From Theristus sp. LFF4_11 (lineage: Eukaryota; Nematoda; Chromadorea; Monhysterida; Xyalidae): DNA of 64,000 nucleotides. Positions 24,401-34,071 of the stretch are shown here, piece by piece (the stretch's first letter is position 1; each line of letters opens with the position of its first letter). The notes beneath the pieces are model-generated. The model did no database searches. It saw only the letters and a program-made list of their open reading frames with translations, and had not been told where the DNA came from. The stretch lies in assembly GCA_030248135.1 (NCBI GenBank), contig JASANC010003853.1:1-64000 (forward strand). The letters run 5' to 3'. The translations under genes and the position numbers were made by a program.

Positions 24401-24438
24401 AATATGGACATGGGTTGACACTGGATTTCGGTGATTAG
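15493..24438 (+). CDS. REV1: DNA repair protein REV1 (Y-family dCMP transferase)
   Basis: Translesion synthesis scaffold and deoxycytidyl transferase. Exons: 15493-15552, 15950-16064, 16167-16335, 16834-17250, 17641-17782, 18008-18207, 18677-18831, 19152-19271, 20050-20279, 20448-20549, 21193-21366, 21743-22000, 22304-22408, 22802-22951, 23249-23428, 23725-23914, 24155-24260, 24321-24438; 996 aa (human about 1250). Order of parts: N-terminal BRCT (VAIYVNGYTNP to RPQWITDS), then FYARSRLHFISTW, palm with MHLDMDCFFVSV and SCDEL (catalytic acidic residues kept), EIASCSYEARVKGVKNGM, NMLLARLATRAAKP, the RKSVSCDVNYGVRF little-finger strand, a TLDKFF motif, two clear ubiquitin-binding motifs (IDPEVLAALP, IDEEVLAALP) with a weaker one before them, a basic linker and the C-terminal polymerase-binding domain (RDYLLGLVLGGGG). 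The start is the first Met before WAGF; an upstream in-frame Met is possible. Confidence 0.94.
15650..15810 (+). repeat. Intron-restricted repeat, diverged copy (REV1 intron 1)
   Basis: Contains GACGCGGGAATTCAAAAT, a middle palindromic part and TCTGCAAACGCATTGAGTCG, matching the order of blocks in the 16336 copy, but with substitutions throughout. Confidence 0.7.
16336..16552 (+). repeat. Intron-restricted repeat starting at the REV1 intron 3 donor
   Basis: Begins GTATGATCTTTTATTTTGG exactly at the 5' splice site of REV1 exon 3, continues through GACGCGGGAATTCAAAAT and an inverted CCGAGTCCCCTGA/GGGTCACTTAGG region, and ends near CATTCAATCGCAGAA. The same start point is seen in fructosamine kinase intron 7 (26284, minus). 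Confidence 0.8.
16556..16600 (+). mobile_element. Partial CCAAT-MITE end
   Basis: TA followed by CAGTCGAACTCTAAATTA, the left terminus of the 10188 family. I find no matching right terminus within the intron, so the element is truncated or diverged. Confidence 0.55.
17375..17565 (+). repeat. Intron-restricted repeat (REV1 intron 4)
   Basis: Starts GTATGACGCTTCATTTTGG and carries GACGCGGGAATTCAAAAT, CCGAGTCCCCTAAATAGGG and GCACACGCATTCAGTTGCAG in the same order as the 16336 copy. Here the start lies about 125 bp into the intron rather than at the donor. Confidence 0.8.
18286..18527 (-). mobile_element. SINE-B copy (minus), REV1 intron 6
   Basis: On the minus strand the head reads CTGTAGCGCAGGTGTAAGGC (A box) and AAGTTCGAACCCCG (B box), with the body ending in A/T-rich sequence at 18286. 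A tRNA-derived SINE family distinct from SINE-A. Confidence 0.85.
19443..20034 (+). mobile_element. Minisatellite-bearing TA element, copy 2, split by SINE-C
   Basis: Starts CAGTCTATCTCGCTAATA after TA, and ends TTTTCCGGATTGGACTG. The right block holds about five units of CAGCGCTGATTGGTTGGTCA. A SINE is inserted between the first and second unit. The element ends 15 bp before REV1 exon 9 (20050). Confidence 0.82.
19496..19838 (-). mobile_element. SINE-C copy with 14-bp target duplication
   Basis: TGGTCATAGCATTT flanks the insert on both sides (19482-19495 and 19839-19852). On the minus strand the head has a canonical B box GGTTCGAATCC and A-box-like TGGCTGAGTGG. The tail at 19496 is a CAA-type run. 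The tRNA-like head could be called a tRNA gene by itself, but the target duplication and tail show a retroposed SINE. Confidence 0.87.
20596..20733 (+). mobile_element. CCAAT-carrying MITE, REV1 intron 10
   Basis: Ends CAGTCGAACTC and GAGTTCGATTG; arms AATCAGCTGATTCGTTGG and CACCAACCAATAATCAGCTG. The GC-box core is missing, so this is an internally deleted copy. Confidence 0.8.
20874..21073. mobile_element. 200-bp near-perfect hairpin MITE in REV1 intron 10
   Basis: Arms of about 90 bp are inverted copies, starting CAGTGGCGGCCAAAAGTG and ending CACTTTTGGCCGCCACTG. Segments of 70-90 bp flanking it on the left (ending 20870) and right (from about 21078) are direct repeats of each other, containing CCAGACTGCCAGACAGGC. 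Confidence 0.83.
22030..22257 (+). repeat. Intron-restricted repeat (REV1 intron 12)
   Basis: Contains TCTCAATGAGCGCATAG, GACGCGGGAATTCAAAAT, CCCGAGTCCCCTAAATAAGG and CCGCATTGAGTCGCAGG in the family order. Nearly fills the 303-bp intron. Confidence 0.8.
22602..22694. mobile_element. Foldback hairpin element, REV1 intron 13
   Basis: Arms GGGGCATCCATGAAACAG and CTGCTTCGTGAATGCACC with central GTAGCTGTG/CATAGCTACG, same family as 2735 and 7412. Confidence 0.78.
22980..23195 (-). repeat. Intron-restricted repeat, reverse orientation (REV1 intron 14)
   Basis: Reverse complement of the family: TTTTTAGGTTCTACGACG on the left, GGGACTCGGATCACTTTGCC in the middle, GTCTCGGGACCAAAATAAAA at the right. 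Confidence 0.8.
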
Positions 24439-25366
24439 TTTGGCGGCACTTATGAAATGGAACGTCATAAAACTCCGAATTATCTATTGGTGTTCTTTGC
24501 ATCTCGGCCTTTTTAGGCTCATTTACGTCTGACGCTCTCTTGTTACTTGGAAACATATGGATACTGCCTTTACAGTCGGTACAGCATCCATGCTTTTACT
24601 GTGTGAATATTACTCTTAGTTTCCAAAAAGTTTTTAGTGTCATTTTAGTGTTAAAAAGCTTTTGGCGTCTGTGCAATATCCATGTTTTCACTATTTGTAC
24701 AATCAGCAGCTTAGTTTTGAGTGTCAGGGTTTTCAATTCCATTTACTCTCTCTTTTTTGAAAAAAAAAACACGGATATTGCCTTTCGGTGTATTTTTCGT
24801 GTCTGTGCAGTGTCCGTGTTTTCAATATTGATACAAATAGCGTTTGTTTGTTGCATAATGGTTGCATTTGTGAGTTATGCTTTCATGCTGGTTTCCAAGA
24901 TAAGGAAAATCACTGATCACTCTGTAAATATTGTTTTGGGTTTGGTGGGATGCATGAAAGCTGCAACTGAATGAACTCTATTAAGCTGGAGCCGCTTTGT
25001 TAACATTATATTATTGTGCCTTTCATTCTAATTTATTTCTATCCGCAATTGAAGAGCCTAATGCATTGTTTTGCATTGAACACGTTGGTTGGCTACATCT
25101 TGCCGAAGCAACCAGTCCAGCTTGCCTGCGCAGTTAAAAATGTAGCCAAACAGACGGTTGAAAGCTACATTTTTTATCGTATTTGTTGTGATACTGTTAC
25201 CAAATTGCTCAACAAAATGTAGTTATTCTTTGTATGTGTGAAACAGAGTTTGTTCTTGAATATACACTTGCAACTGCGTATCCAAAACCAGTTCGCGAAT
25301 TACAAATTAAAAAATATCTACAATGACGTTCACGAAATTGACGCTACCTTGGCAGGCCAGACTTGG

Positions 25367-25482
25367 ATTCACCATGGGCCTTGTCGTACTGACGAGCCTG
25401 GGGGCCCGCGGTATACGCTTACCAAGCGAAACCGCAAGAAACGGTGCTTGCTTGCATCAGTTGTAATAGCCCGCATTTTTCA
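25367..25482 (-). repeat. Dispersed repeat, inverted copy of 6312-6445
   Basis: GGGCCCGCGGTATACGC and GGGCCTTGTCGT are the reverse complement of the block in kinase A intron 1. Confidence 0.6.
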
Positions 25483-25543
25483 TGACAACACGCCACTTTT
25501 GAAGTGACCGTGGATAAAACCAGTGATTTGAAGTGGGTTGTTT

Positions 25544-25549
25544 TTTATT
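25544..25549 (-). terminator. Candidate polyadenylation signal, fructosamine kinase
   Basis: AATAAA on the minus strand, about 56 bp past the stop codon at 25605-25607. Confidence 0.5.
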
Positions 25550-25604
25550 TTATTTTTATAATTATCACAACCATCCAGCAGAATGCAGTTGAAATTTTTT
25601 TCAA

Positions 25605-26820
25605 TCATTTCACGAAACTGATGATTTTGCGCATCGTGCTAACAGAACTGCCGCGGTAGCCAGAGCCAAAATGATTCCTGGAATTTTGTTTGAACATTTA
25701 TTTATAATTATCAGTCTGTCAGAGCGTTTAGTCGCAATGCACACTGCAATGCAAGTCACAATGCACCAATCAACTGTTTGCCAACGCAATTGTTCATTGT
25801 TGTGAATTTTCAGTGTTAACGTGCCTACGGCCAAAAAAACTGACACTCTGGCATATGAGGCTTTGCTGGGCTGTGATAGGTAAACATAACGAGTTCGGGA
25901 CAATTCCAGATTCACTGTTTAGCGATTGGTGGCTGAGACAAAATCAATGGTGACGAAAAAACCGACGACATTAGGAACGATTCAACCACCAGTTGGCATT
26001 TATTTTCTATTTGCACCCATGATTTTTTGTCGTGGCGACAAATCGGTGACATGTGATTGTGAGTCCTTATTATCAATTTTTTAGGTTCTGCGACGCAATG
26101 GGGTTGCAGACGTGAAAGGAAACCAGTTTCAAGCGTTATGTCGCAATTCAAAGTCGCCTGAGAGACTCGGCCGAATTTAGGGGACTCGGATCACTTTGCC
26201 AATTTTGAACCCCCGCGTCATGCATGAAACTGTTTACCTATCTCAGCGCGCATTGAGTCTCGCGACCAAAATAAAAGCTGATACCAATGGTTCAACTGGT
26301 GGAACAACGTGTAACACGCTACACGCTGCTCAAAACCGTCGACTTTCGGAATTTCAGCATGATAGGCGCGGTAGAAAGCGCCACTGAATCCGCCGAACAT
26401 TTCAATGATGCCGAACTCGAATTCGTGATGCGCGTAAAAGGCGGCCGGGTCGAAGATCACTGCAATCGAAGAAAACGCTGATTTTCGTTTTCAGTTTTAG
26501 CCGGGGCACTCTTGTATGTGATACGGAGCTGTCCTTTCTGGCAGAGGCACGTCTCTGATCCGTTTTTATTTACCGATTTAAGGGCCGCTTGAAGTCCGTG
26601 GTACACGTTGGACAAGTCTGCGATCCGCAGCGAGACAAACGCACACCACCCTCGTGGCCTGGTGGTAGTGCGTTAGATTATTGTCTGTGCGCTCGGGGGA
26701 TCGAGCCCCGCCCGTGTATAGGCACTTAATGACAGAGAAAACTCGATGGGCGCCCTACTCAATGGCGTTCTGTACGCTTCTCTCGGTTAGCCCTGGCTAA
26801 AAAACATCGCCTAAAATCCC

Positions 26821-26900
<80 letters not shown>

Positions 26901-28747
26901 CCACATTATCACACAGGCGTGCGTGGCGTGCAGCTGCTGTGTGCCAGTGTGTTTGCTTATCACTGTGCTATAACAAAGTGCAAGGTGTCAAAAGTGAGTG
27001 GTACCGTACCAGGCTGACCATCTGATGTCACTGCTTTGTTGCCAGACCATAGATCCCCATGCACCAACGACGGTCTCATCTGCCCCGGATACGATTGGAA
27101 TAGTTTTCTGATGGCTGTCATTGTTTCCGGCCACAATTTCGATACTTCCGCGTCTTGCCGCTGAAACTACAGCTGGCCTAAGCTTGCTGCTTGAATTTGA
27201 TTGACTGGAACTGGACCTTTGTTTGCTTTTGTCCTTGATTGAAGTTGTATCGGCTAGAATTTGCGGGTGAACAGCTATCCATTAAACGGGCCACTATTAT
27301 CGTTTCAGGAAGACCGGAGGCACAAAAGTTTCACGCGTCAAGGAAAACCCCCACAACCGAACCAAACCCGTAAATCGTCAGCACACGGCGAAGTGTCTAG
27401 CGTAACCTAATTTTGAATTCCGTGAAACATTTTCCTATCCCTGTGTCCAAACGCATTGAGTCCCGGTCTCAGTTCTATGCGACAGTTACAGAGTCAAGTT
27501 TCGATTCAACTGAACATGTTCACTGGTTCTCGTGCCACCAACAAACCCGAAGCACACGAACCTTTTCCAGTAACAAATCGATTTGCAATTGGAGGCGATT
27601 ATTGATCAGGAATTCCTGAAAGAAACACAACACATCGGTGGCAATGACAAAGCTGCGTGAATTACAGTACCTGTAGAAATGTAAGCAAAGCACGCTGATT
27701 GGCTGAATCAGATTATTTTACGATACAGCCAATTATTACAAGCCAGAAAAAAACAAAAAACCAGAGCAACCTACCACCCAGCTGTCACTCCATTCATTAT
27801 TCTGGCTGATGTACCCGCAGCAGGTGGTCGTGTGGAAGCCAAATTGATAGACTGGCTGCTGATTGGTCAGATCAGGTGACACCCACGGTGCACGCTCAGA
27901 CGCCGGCTTGTGCAACTCCCAGTTGGTTTTGTGCAACCTACGACATTTGACATTTCAAAACAGTCATCATCCGAATTTTGGCAAGCATGACATCGCATCA
28001 CTGCAAGTCCGTTAAAATTTTTTTTTAAAGAACGGCAAGACCATGCAAGCGCCATACTATGCTATTTTCATTGCTCTTCACAATCATTCAAACCAAAAAC
28101 CTCGCCAACTGCGTCCCCAACTGAGCCTCCGCTGAGTCCCCAGTCATCTCGATGTACTCTGTGATCAACAGGGCACCCCCGTTGGGGTCGTCGGCCACGG
28201 CGAGCGGCTTTGGGACGAGGATCTGGAAGACAGTTCATGATTGGCTGTTTAATGCCGGTACAACCAATCAGAGGTCCACATTCAAATGCAGTCAGCAGCA
28301 CGGAGTCCAGTCCAGTTGTTTGACCTTATTTGATAAACTGAATCATTCGGTTGTTTTTCTGACGAATTTCACAACTTCAAGTCCACTAGACCGTTTTAGT
28401 GGCATGCATCGCTTCGAGACCAGCATATTCGCCATCAAACATTGTGCGCGACTGAAAAAAAACAAGTTGCTGAACGAAATTTAGCTTATCACCAATAATA
28501 CAGTAACACAGGCAACCAAGTTGAGGATGTATGATGTGCAATGTTCGTCCGTTCCAACGCACCAATCAGCCTACAGCACCCATACCTGCTGCTTGTGATT
28601 GTACTTCACGAACACAGCGCCGTGTGTATCACTCATAAAGCCGGTGCCTTCGTTGATGCAGCCAGCGCCTGATCGACCATAAGCCTCGAGCTTTGTGGCA
28701 CCCAGTGCCTCGCGAATTATCGACTTCAGACGGGCCCAGTCTACCAT
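25605..28747 (-). CDS. FN3K: Fructosamine-3-kinase / ketosamine-3-kinase
   Basis: Phosphorylates sugar moieties of glycated proteins so that the adduct falls off (protein deglycation), in the cytosol. Exons in transcript order: 28747-28586, 28451-28392, 28222-28101, 27937-27778, 27615-27562, 27160-27010, 26459-26285, 25677-25605; 318 aa (human 309). Recognised parts: [10 protein letters not shown] nucleotide-binding segment and VFVKYN (ATP-site Lys) in exon 1; [33 protein letters not shown]; catalytic loop [10 protein letters not shown] in exon 6; [15 protein letters not shown] (metal-binding Asp); [27 protein letters not shown] at the end. The exon 6 donor was set at CCTG|GTACGG because only that keeps VIFD in frame. 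FN3K and its relative FN3KRP cannot be told apart here. Known to be absent from several model invertebrates, which is of some use for placing the organism. Confidence 0.94.
26080..26284 (-). repeat. Intron-restricted repeat starting at the fructosamine kinase intron 7 donor
   Basis: On the minus strand it begins GTATCAGCTTTTATTTTGG exactly at the 5' splice site after exon 7, then GACGCGGGGGTTCAAAATT and CCCCTAAATTCGGCC. It has the same start point relative to the splice site as the REV1 intron 3 copy. Confidence 0.82.
26648..26901 (+). mobile_element. SINE-A copy, antisense in fructosamine kinase intron 6
   Basis: Head CTCGTGGCCTGGTGGTAGTG, B-box-like GGATCGAGCCCC, then a CAA tail of about 80 bp. 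A few bases are lost after the B box. Confidence 0.87.
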
Positions 28748-29609
28748 GCTGTCATTTGCGAGCGCTGGTAATTATTTGACAAGAGTGAAATGGTACCGTA
28801 TTACCCCCAATAAACCCCCATGGGGGATTAATACGTCAGCGACTTTTAGGGGTGGGGGTTTATTGGCGCGAAAAATGGCAAAAATACCTTGCATGGCAGG
28901 CAAGAAAGTGGCAGAAACTTCTACTTTTCACAGAGATTTCCTTTTGTAACAGCCTTTTGTAATGAAATTACCATTAACTCATCCATTTGGGGCCTTTGGT
29001 AGCACAATTTCATCATTTTCACTGCAACCAGCCACTGAATTCGCTGGGTATGTGTTTCAAACAGGTTTCCAATTAACCCCCATGGGGGATTATTTGTAAG
29101 GGGGGGGGGATTATTCGGAAACTGGTCTGGGGGTGGGGGTTTATTGGTGGGGGGATCAATGGTGGTAATACGGTATTCACTTTTTTTGCCGTTAGTTGAA
29201 GAATTGATTTTATTTCAGCAAGTCAATAAACTGCAATGTTGCTGAAGAAGGTCGGGAAAAAAGTCGTATTCCCAACCAGTTGTTCATATTCTGTTCAACT
29301 TGTGGTACAGACTTGTTTTCACGCAAGCCCGTTGAAGATTGAACTATTTTTTAATCTTAAACTTCCAAATGGCCATCAGAAAGAGAATTCCTAGACTGAC
29401 CCGTCTGGCAGACTAGAAACAGTCAACTCAAAAAGCTGCAAATTGAACAAGAGAATTCCGTAAAGTGACACGACAACACGAAAACGGCAAAAATAACTGC
29501 GAATCACAACAAATAACGACCAAATTAATATACAAAAAACAACTTGAAAGCTTTCAAAGCTATTCGTACACACGAACTCTTTCAAAAAAATCAAAATGAC
29601 CATTAAATA
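28748..29609. other. Spacer between the zinc-finger gene 3' end and fructosamine kinase start
   Basis: Both flanking genes are on the minus strand. The spacer holds a MITE at 28793-29173 and otherwise AT-rich sequence with no exon. A minus-strand AATAAA near 29209 could end the zinc-finger transcript. Confidence 0.5.
28793..29173 (+). mobile_element. G-rich MITE with TACCGTATTACC ends, just upstream of fructosamine kinase
   Basis: Left end TACCGTATTACC, right end GGTAATACGGTA; the interior repeats AATAAACCCCCATGGGGGA and GGGGTGGGGGTTTATTGG. It lies 46 bp upstream of the start codon of the minus-strand kinase, so it is probably in its promoter or leader. Confidence 0.8.
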
Positions 29610-32600
29610 TCACCAATACTCAGCGATGTGCTCCTCATAATTTTGATGCATCAAATCAGACGGTCTCACTCCAAACGACGCATTTCGATCGTTGAACGCT
29701 GTAAAAGAAACAAATACAGTTGCACAAAAATGGGTGTAGGCACTTAATGACACAGAAAACTCGATGGGCGCCCCACTCGACGGCGTTCTGTACGCTTCTC
29801 TGTGTCAGCCCTGCCTAAAAACATCGCCTAAAATTCCAACAAAACAAACAAAACAATTGAATGATGCGGGGTCCATGGCCATTCAGCAAGTTTACAATTC
29901 AACCAATCCAAACCCAACCAGCTGAAAAAAACGCCACATTCATAAAAAATAACAATTACAGAGGCTGACGACCAACCCTCCTGATCAGACATGTCATCTT
30001 GCGCTTCGTCAGCATTTTCAGCAACTGCTGAATTTGCTGACTCAGCAGTCTGCTGATAATCGTCGTCCAAGTCGAGTACGTACTGCTCGGCAAGCAGCGC
30101 CAGCAGCTCGAACGCGCCCGCTTGTGTGCGCGCCACTGCAGCGGCGTGCATGCAGACACACCTGGGGAAAAAAGGAAAACTGTGCCTTTGGTGAGTGAGC
30201 ATTGGTCGGTTTGGTGATGGATGGCACGGGTTTGATAAAATGCAGCTAATCAGCAGAATGTGAATGCCCCTTTCATCAACAAGTACAATAATGCAGATGC
30301 CCCGTCTACAATCTGCTGATGCCATGGGCTTGTTCAGGTCCGAAAGTGCACGGGAACGACTAATCAACGAATCAGTTTGCTAAACACAAATGTGAAGGCC
30401 CGTTCAGAGTGACGTATCACGTGACCACCAACACCAACCAATCAGCTGGTTGCCTATAATTAAGTGTTTACGTCAGAACACGTCAGTGTGAACGTGCCTT
30501 TTAACAAACCCCCTAGTCCCCCCCCCTAACCTCAGCGCAGCCATTTGATCACAGTTGCAGTCCCACTCGCACTCGCCGTAGCGTTGCACCGTGAATGCGG
30601 TGCGATCAACCAACACGAGGAATAAGTCCGCATCACGAGGGAATGTCTGTACGAGATGCGATTCAGTGAGCTCCAGGGAACGCTCTGGAAAAAGGTTGCC
30701 GTGCGAGTGAGCAATTGGAGTCGATTAACTCGATGGGCGCCCTACTCAATGCCTTCTGTACGCTTTTCTGGGTCAGCCCTCGCTAAAAAACATCGCCGCA
30801 AATCCCAACAAACCAAACAAACATATCCAACCTCGAATAATGTTCCACTCCCGTTTCGTGATCACCAAATCATCGGGCAACTTCGCCATCATCTGTCGCA
30901 CGCACAACGGCAACGTCGCCGTCGCTTGCAGTCGTCTGGTGAGCGTGCGCCGGTCGCGTTCTGGCGTCACCATCAGCAGCTGGTGGCAGTTTGCATCGGT
31001 CGGCAGTTCGGTGATTGGTGAATTAGTGGACTGAGCATCCGGCGCAAATATTGCGCACTGCGCTGATTGGTCGATTGATTGGTGCTGCGTTTGTAGACGC
31101 ATGTGGTGCGCGTACACCGCTGGATCGTTGGCGAGTTTTGTGCGGCTGGAAGACAATCGTGACTTTATTGATTGGGAGAAAAGGTGATTCGATCATGGCT
31201 TGATTTGAACTGAATTTTCTTGAAATCGATTTCGATCTCGCCACCATACATTTGTATAATCAAGAAATCTATCTATACGCACACTGAGTAATATTTCGTT
31301 TTGAGAACGACACAACCAGCTGGCAGGCCCAATTCAAAACTGCAGCCAATCAGCGAGCTGTACACAGCAACGGCCACACTCGGCATTCGTGCTTTCTTTC
31401 TGCTGTACACAGCAATTTCAATAAACATTCGTGCTGCTTCGGAAAAACGAAATAAACATTCAAAAAAAACGTCACATGTTCTCCTGGAACACTGCCAGTT
31501 CGCCCTCTCGCTTCGCCATCTCACGCGTGTGCGCACAAACAAACAGGTAAACGTGCTGGAACATCGCGCAATCGCACGAGTAAACGCCGCTGCTGTGTTT
31601 GGTGACCTGAAACAAATCAAACAAGTTGTCGGATGGTTCTCTGCAGTTCGGCCTGGTCAACATCACATGCAGAAGAGGGGTGGCCTCAATTGTGATGTGC
31701 CCCTCTTGAACCGAAAAACTGAAACTGCAAATAGTCAGTGTGCCAAAGCTTAGCTTCGGCATGCTATGCTATTTTGGATGACCCACGCAGTGCCAGAATG
31801 GCATTCCAGATCTAAGTGATTTGTTTTATTTCAGTTCTGCGAGTCAATATGTTACAGGCGTTTGTAAAAATCAGTTTCATGTGAGATGCGGAAACTTCTC
31901 CTATCGATGAGTCAAGCAACTCAATATCTCCACTGATTGTCCAAAAATATCCCTAAACCGCACGATTATTATTTTTCGAAGCCGAGATACACCAGCGAAA
32001 CCAATGCCAATGTGCCAGCACAATTGCACCTTGCACTCGCGTGTGCCCGGGCACTCGATGATGAACTGTTTGCACATGGTCTCCGGGTCAGTGCACGTCT
32101 GAACGCAGTGCTTTCGGATTGTTCGCGCCTCTTGAGCGAGCCGCTGCCAAAGCTTCGCACCCTTGCGACCTGAAATGAAATTGTCACACTTGTCACCGCT
32201 CGTGGCCTGGTGGTAGTGCGTTAGACTCTTGTCTGTGCGCTCGAGGGATCGAGCCCCGCCGAGGGGTGTTTTGGCACTTAATGACAGAGAAAACTCGATG
32301 GGCATCCCACTTAGAGATGTAACGGTCAAAAAAAAAAAAATTTTTAAAGTAAAAAAATAAGCATTTATTTATTTTTTCTATAATGTGCCCTGAAAATGCC
32401 GTTTTTGACATAATTTTTCGAAAGTTCAACAAAAATTTTCTTTGACTTTACCTTGTCACTTAGTCTTCAACGCTGCAGGTGGTATTCTGGATCGATTTAT
32501 CGACTGTTTTCAGCCTTGGTGAGTGATGATCGACTCGCGCATTGAAGTACTTGAGCGTCGCAAAGGCTAGTTCAACAAATTCCGATGCCGCTAAGGTGAG

Positions 32601-34003
32601 ATAGAAGCAGAGAACTCACATTTATGCATCGTTTTTCAGGATCTCGAAAGGTCGAAATTGCACTGTCTGCCACTGCAAGCGTAACTTCGTTGGTTGCTCG
32701 TTGCTGTTTCGCCTCGTGTCGTCAGCATGATCACACCGGTTTGTTGTTGAACTTGTTTCCGTGTTATTTGAGGTGAATTGAGAGGCAAAACACGAGACGT
32801 GATGTCGTCGGTGGGAAAATGGGGTCGCCGAAACCAAGTCTGAAATCTCCTCCCATATGAGTGGGGGTCATATGGTAAGTCGGTGGCTCCTCAGATGGTG
32901 ATATTCGGACTCCCTGAAAAATTCTGAACAACTTTGATTTAAAAAAAATTAAAAAATTTTTTTTAAAAGAAAAAAATAGAATTTTTTTTGACATCTCTAA
33001 TCCCACTCGACGGCGTTTTGTACGCTTCTCTGGGTTAGCCCTCGCTAAAAACATCGCCTAAAAATCCCAACAACAACAACAACAATAAAAAAAAGTATAA
33101 CGCAGAGCATCCTTTTTTTACTTTTCACATCAAACAAATCATGCTGAGTGACTGCAAACAGTTCGTACAATGCCACCGTTGCAATGTAGTTGACTGCACT
33201 GCCCCTCAAACATTCAGCCCCACAAAGAACGGTATCCATCCACCACAGTCGGTCTCAACGCTATTTTGTTTCAATATTAGGGTCTCCAAAGATAATTTTT
33301 AGCAAGTAAATGCAAACGAGCAAAATCCAAAAATGGAGTTGTTATGATAACTTTCTGTTACGATCACAACCAAGCAATCGTCTGCCAGCAAACTCTGTCG
33401 CCAAATTCTACGAAACGCTGATTGGCTGATCACCCCGCTGAAACGCCCAATCAGCATACTGAATTCAAATGCAGCTGATCAGTTAGCTGGGCACAAAAAT
33501 GTGCATTTGCACGTGTAAAAGGCATCATAATTGGAAAACGTTCGAATTTTTCAAAAAGTAAACCTGGAAACGGCTGCGCATCTGACATCGGCAGCTGCAA
33601 TTTTTGTTGTGAGCTATCCGAGCGTAGCTGTGGATCGTTGGCGATGCTTCGGTCAAGCTGAAATGGAAACGAAACGCAAGGTGTAATGAGCTGAAGGTCA
33701 GTTCAGAGAACTGTGCGGGCATCCGTCGGCAGCTGAGAGCTCCTTGGTATCGCAGCGTTTGCCTCACGGCGGCGCTAAACGCGCGTACCAATTTTCGCAG
33801 AGCTCGCAAGAAAAGAAGCCATATGACTGCCTTAAGAGCCATTCATGGAGGTTGAAGCGCGTCACCGCACGTCACGTCGCTACACATTCATGAAGCAAAA
33901 AAAAAACAGCGTAGCTACAGCGCGCGCGTGCATGAATGGGCCTTTATGCAGCTCTCGGCGCAACGCCCGGCTGATGATGAATGGAAAACACTCGCCAGCC
34001 GCA

Positions 34004-34071
<68 letters not shown>

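Larger units (their letters stand above)
24439..25604. other. Convergent intergenic stretch between REV1 and fructosamine kinase
   Basis: No exon seen. Around 24570-24840 an imperfect repeat of about 115 bp recurs (CATCCATGCTTTTACTG, ATCCATGTTTTCACTAT, GTCCGTGTTTTCAATAT). The 25367-25482 repeat is inverted relative to 6312-6445. Two TTTATT runs near 25544 can serve as the minus-strand polyadenylation signal. Confidence 0.5.

Noticed and set aside
29828..30367. 179-residue minus open frame running on after the second SWIM motif
   Set aside because: Only the part to 29977 is kept as exon; a GT donor there joins in phase to the small last exon at 29698-29610 with a good acceptor, and the read-through part is intron-like.
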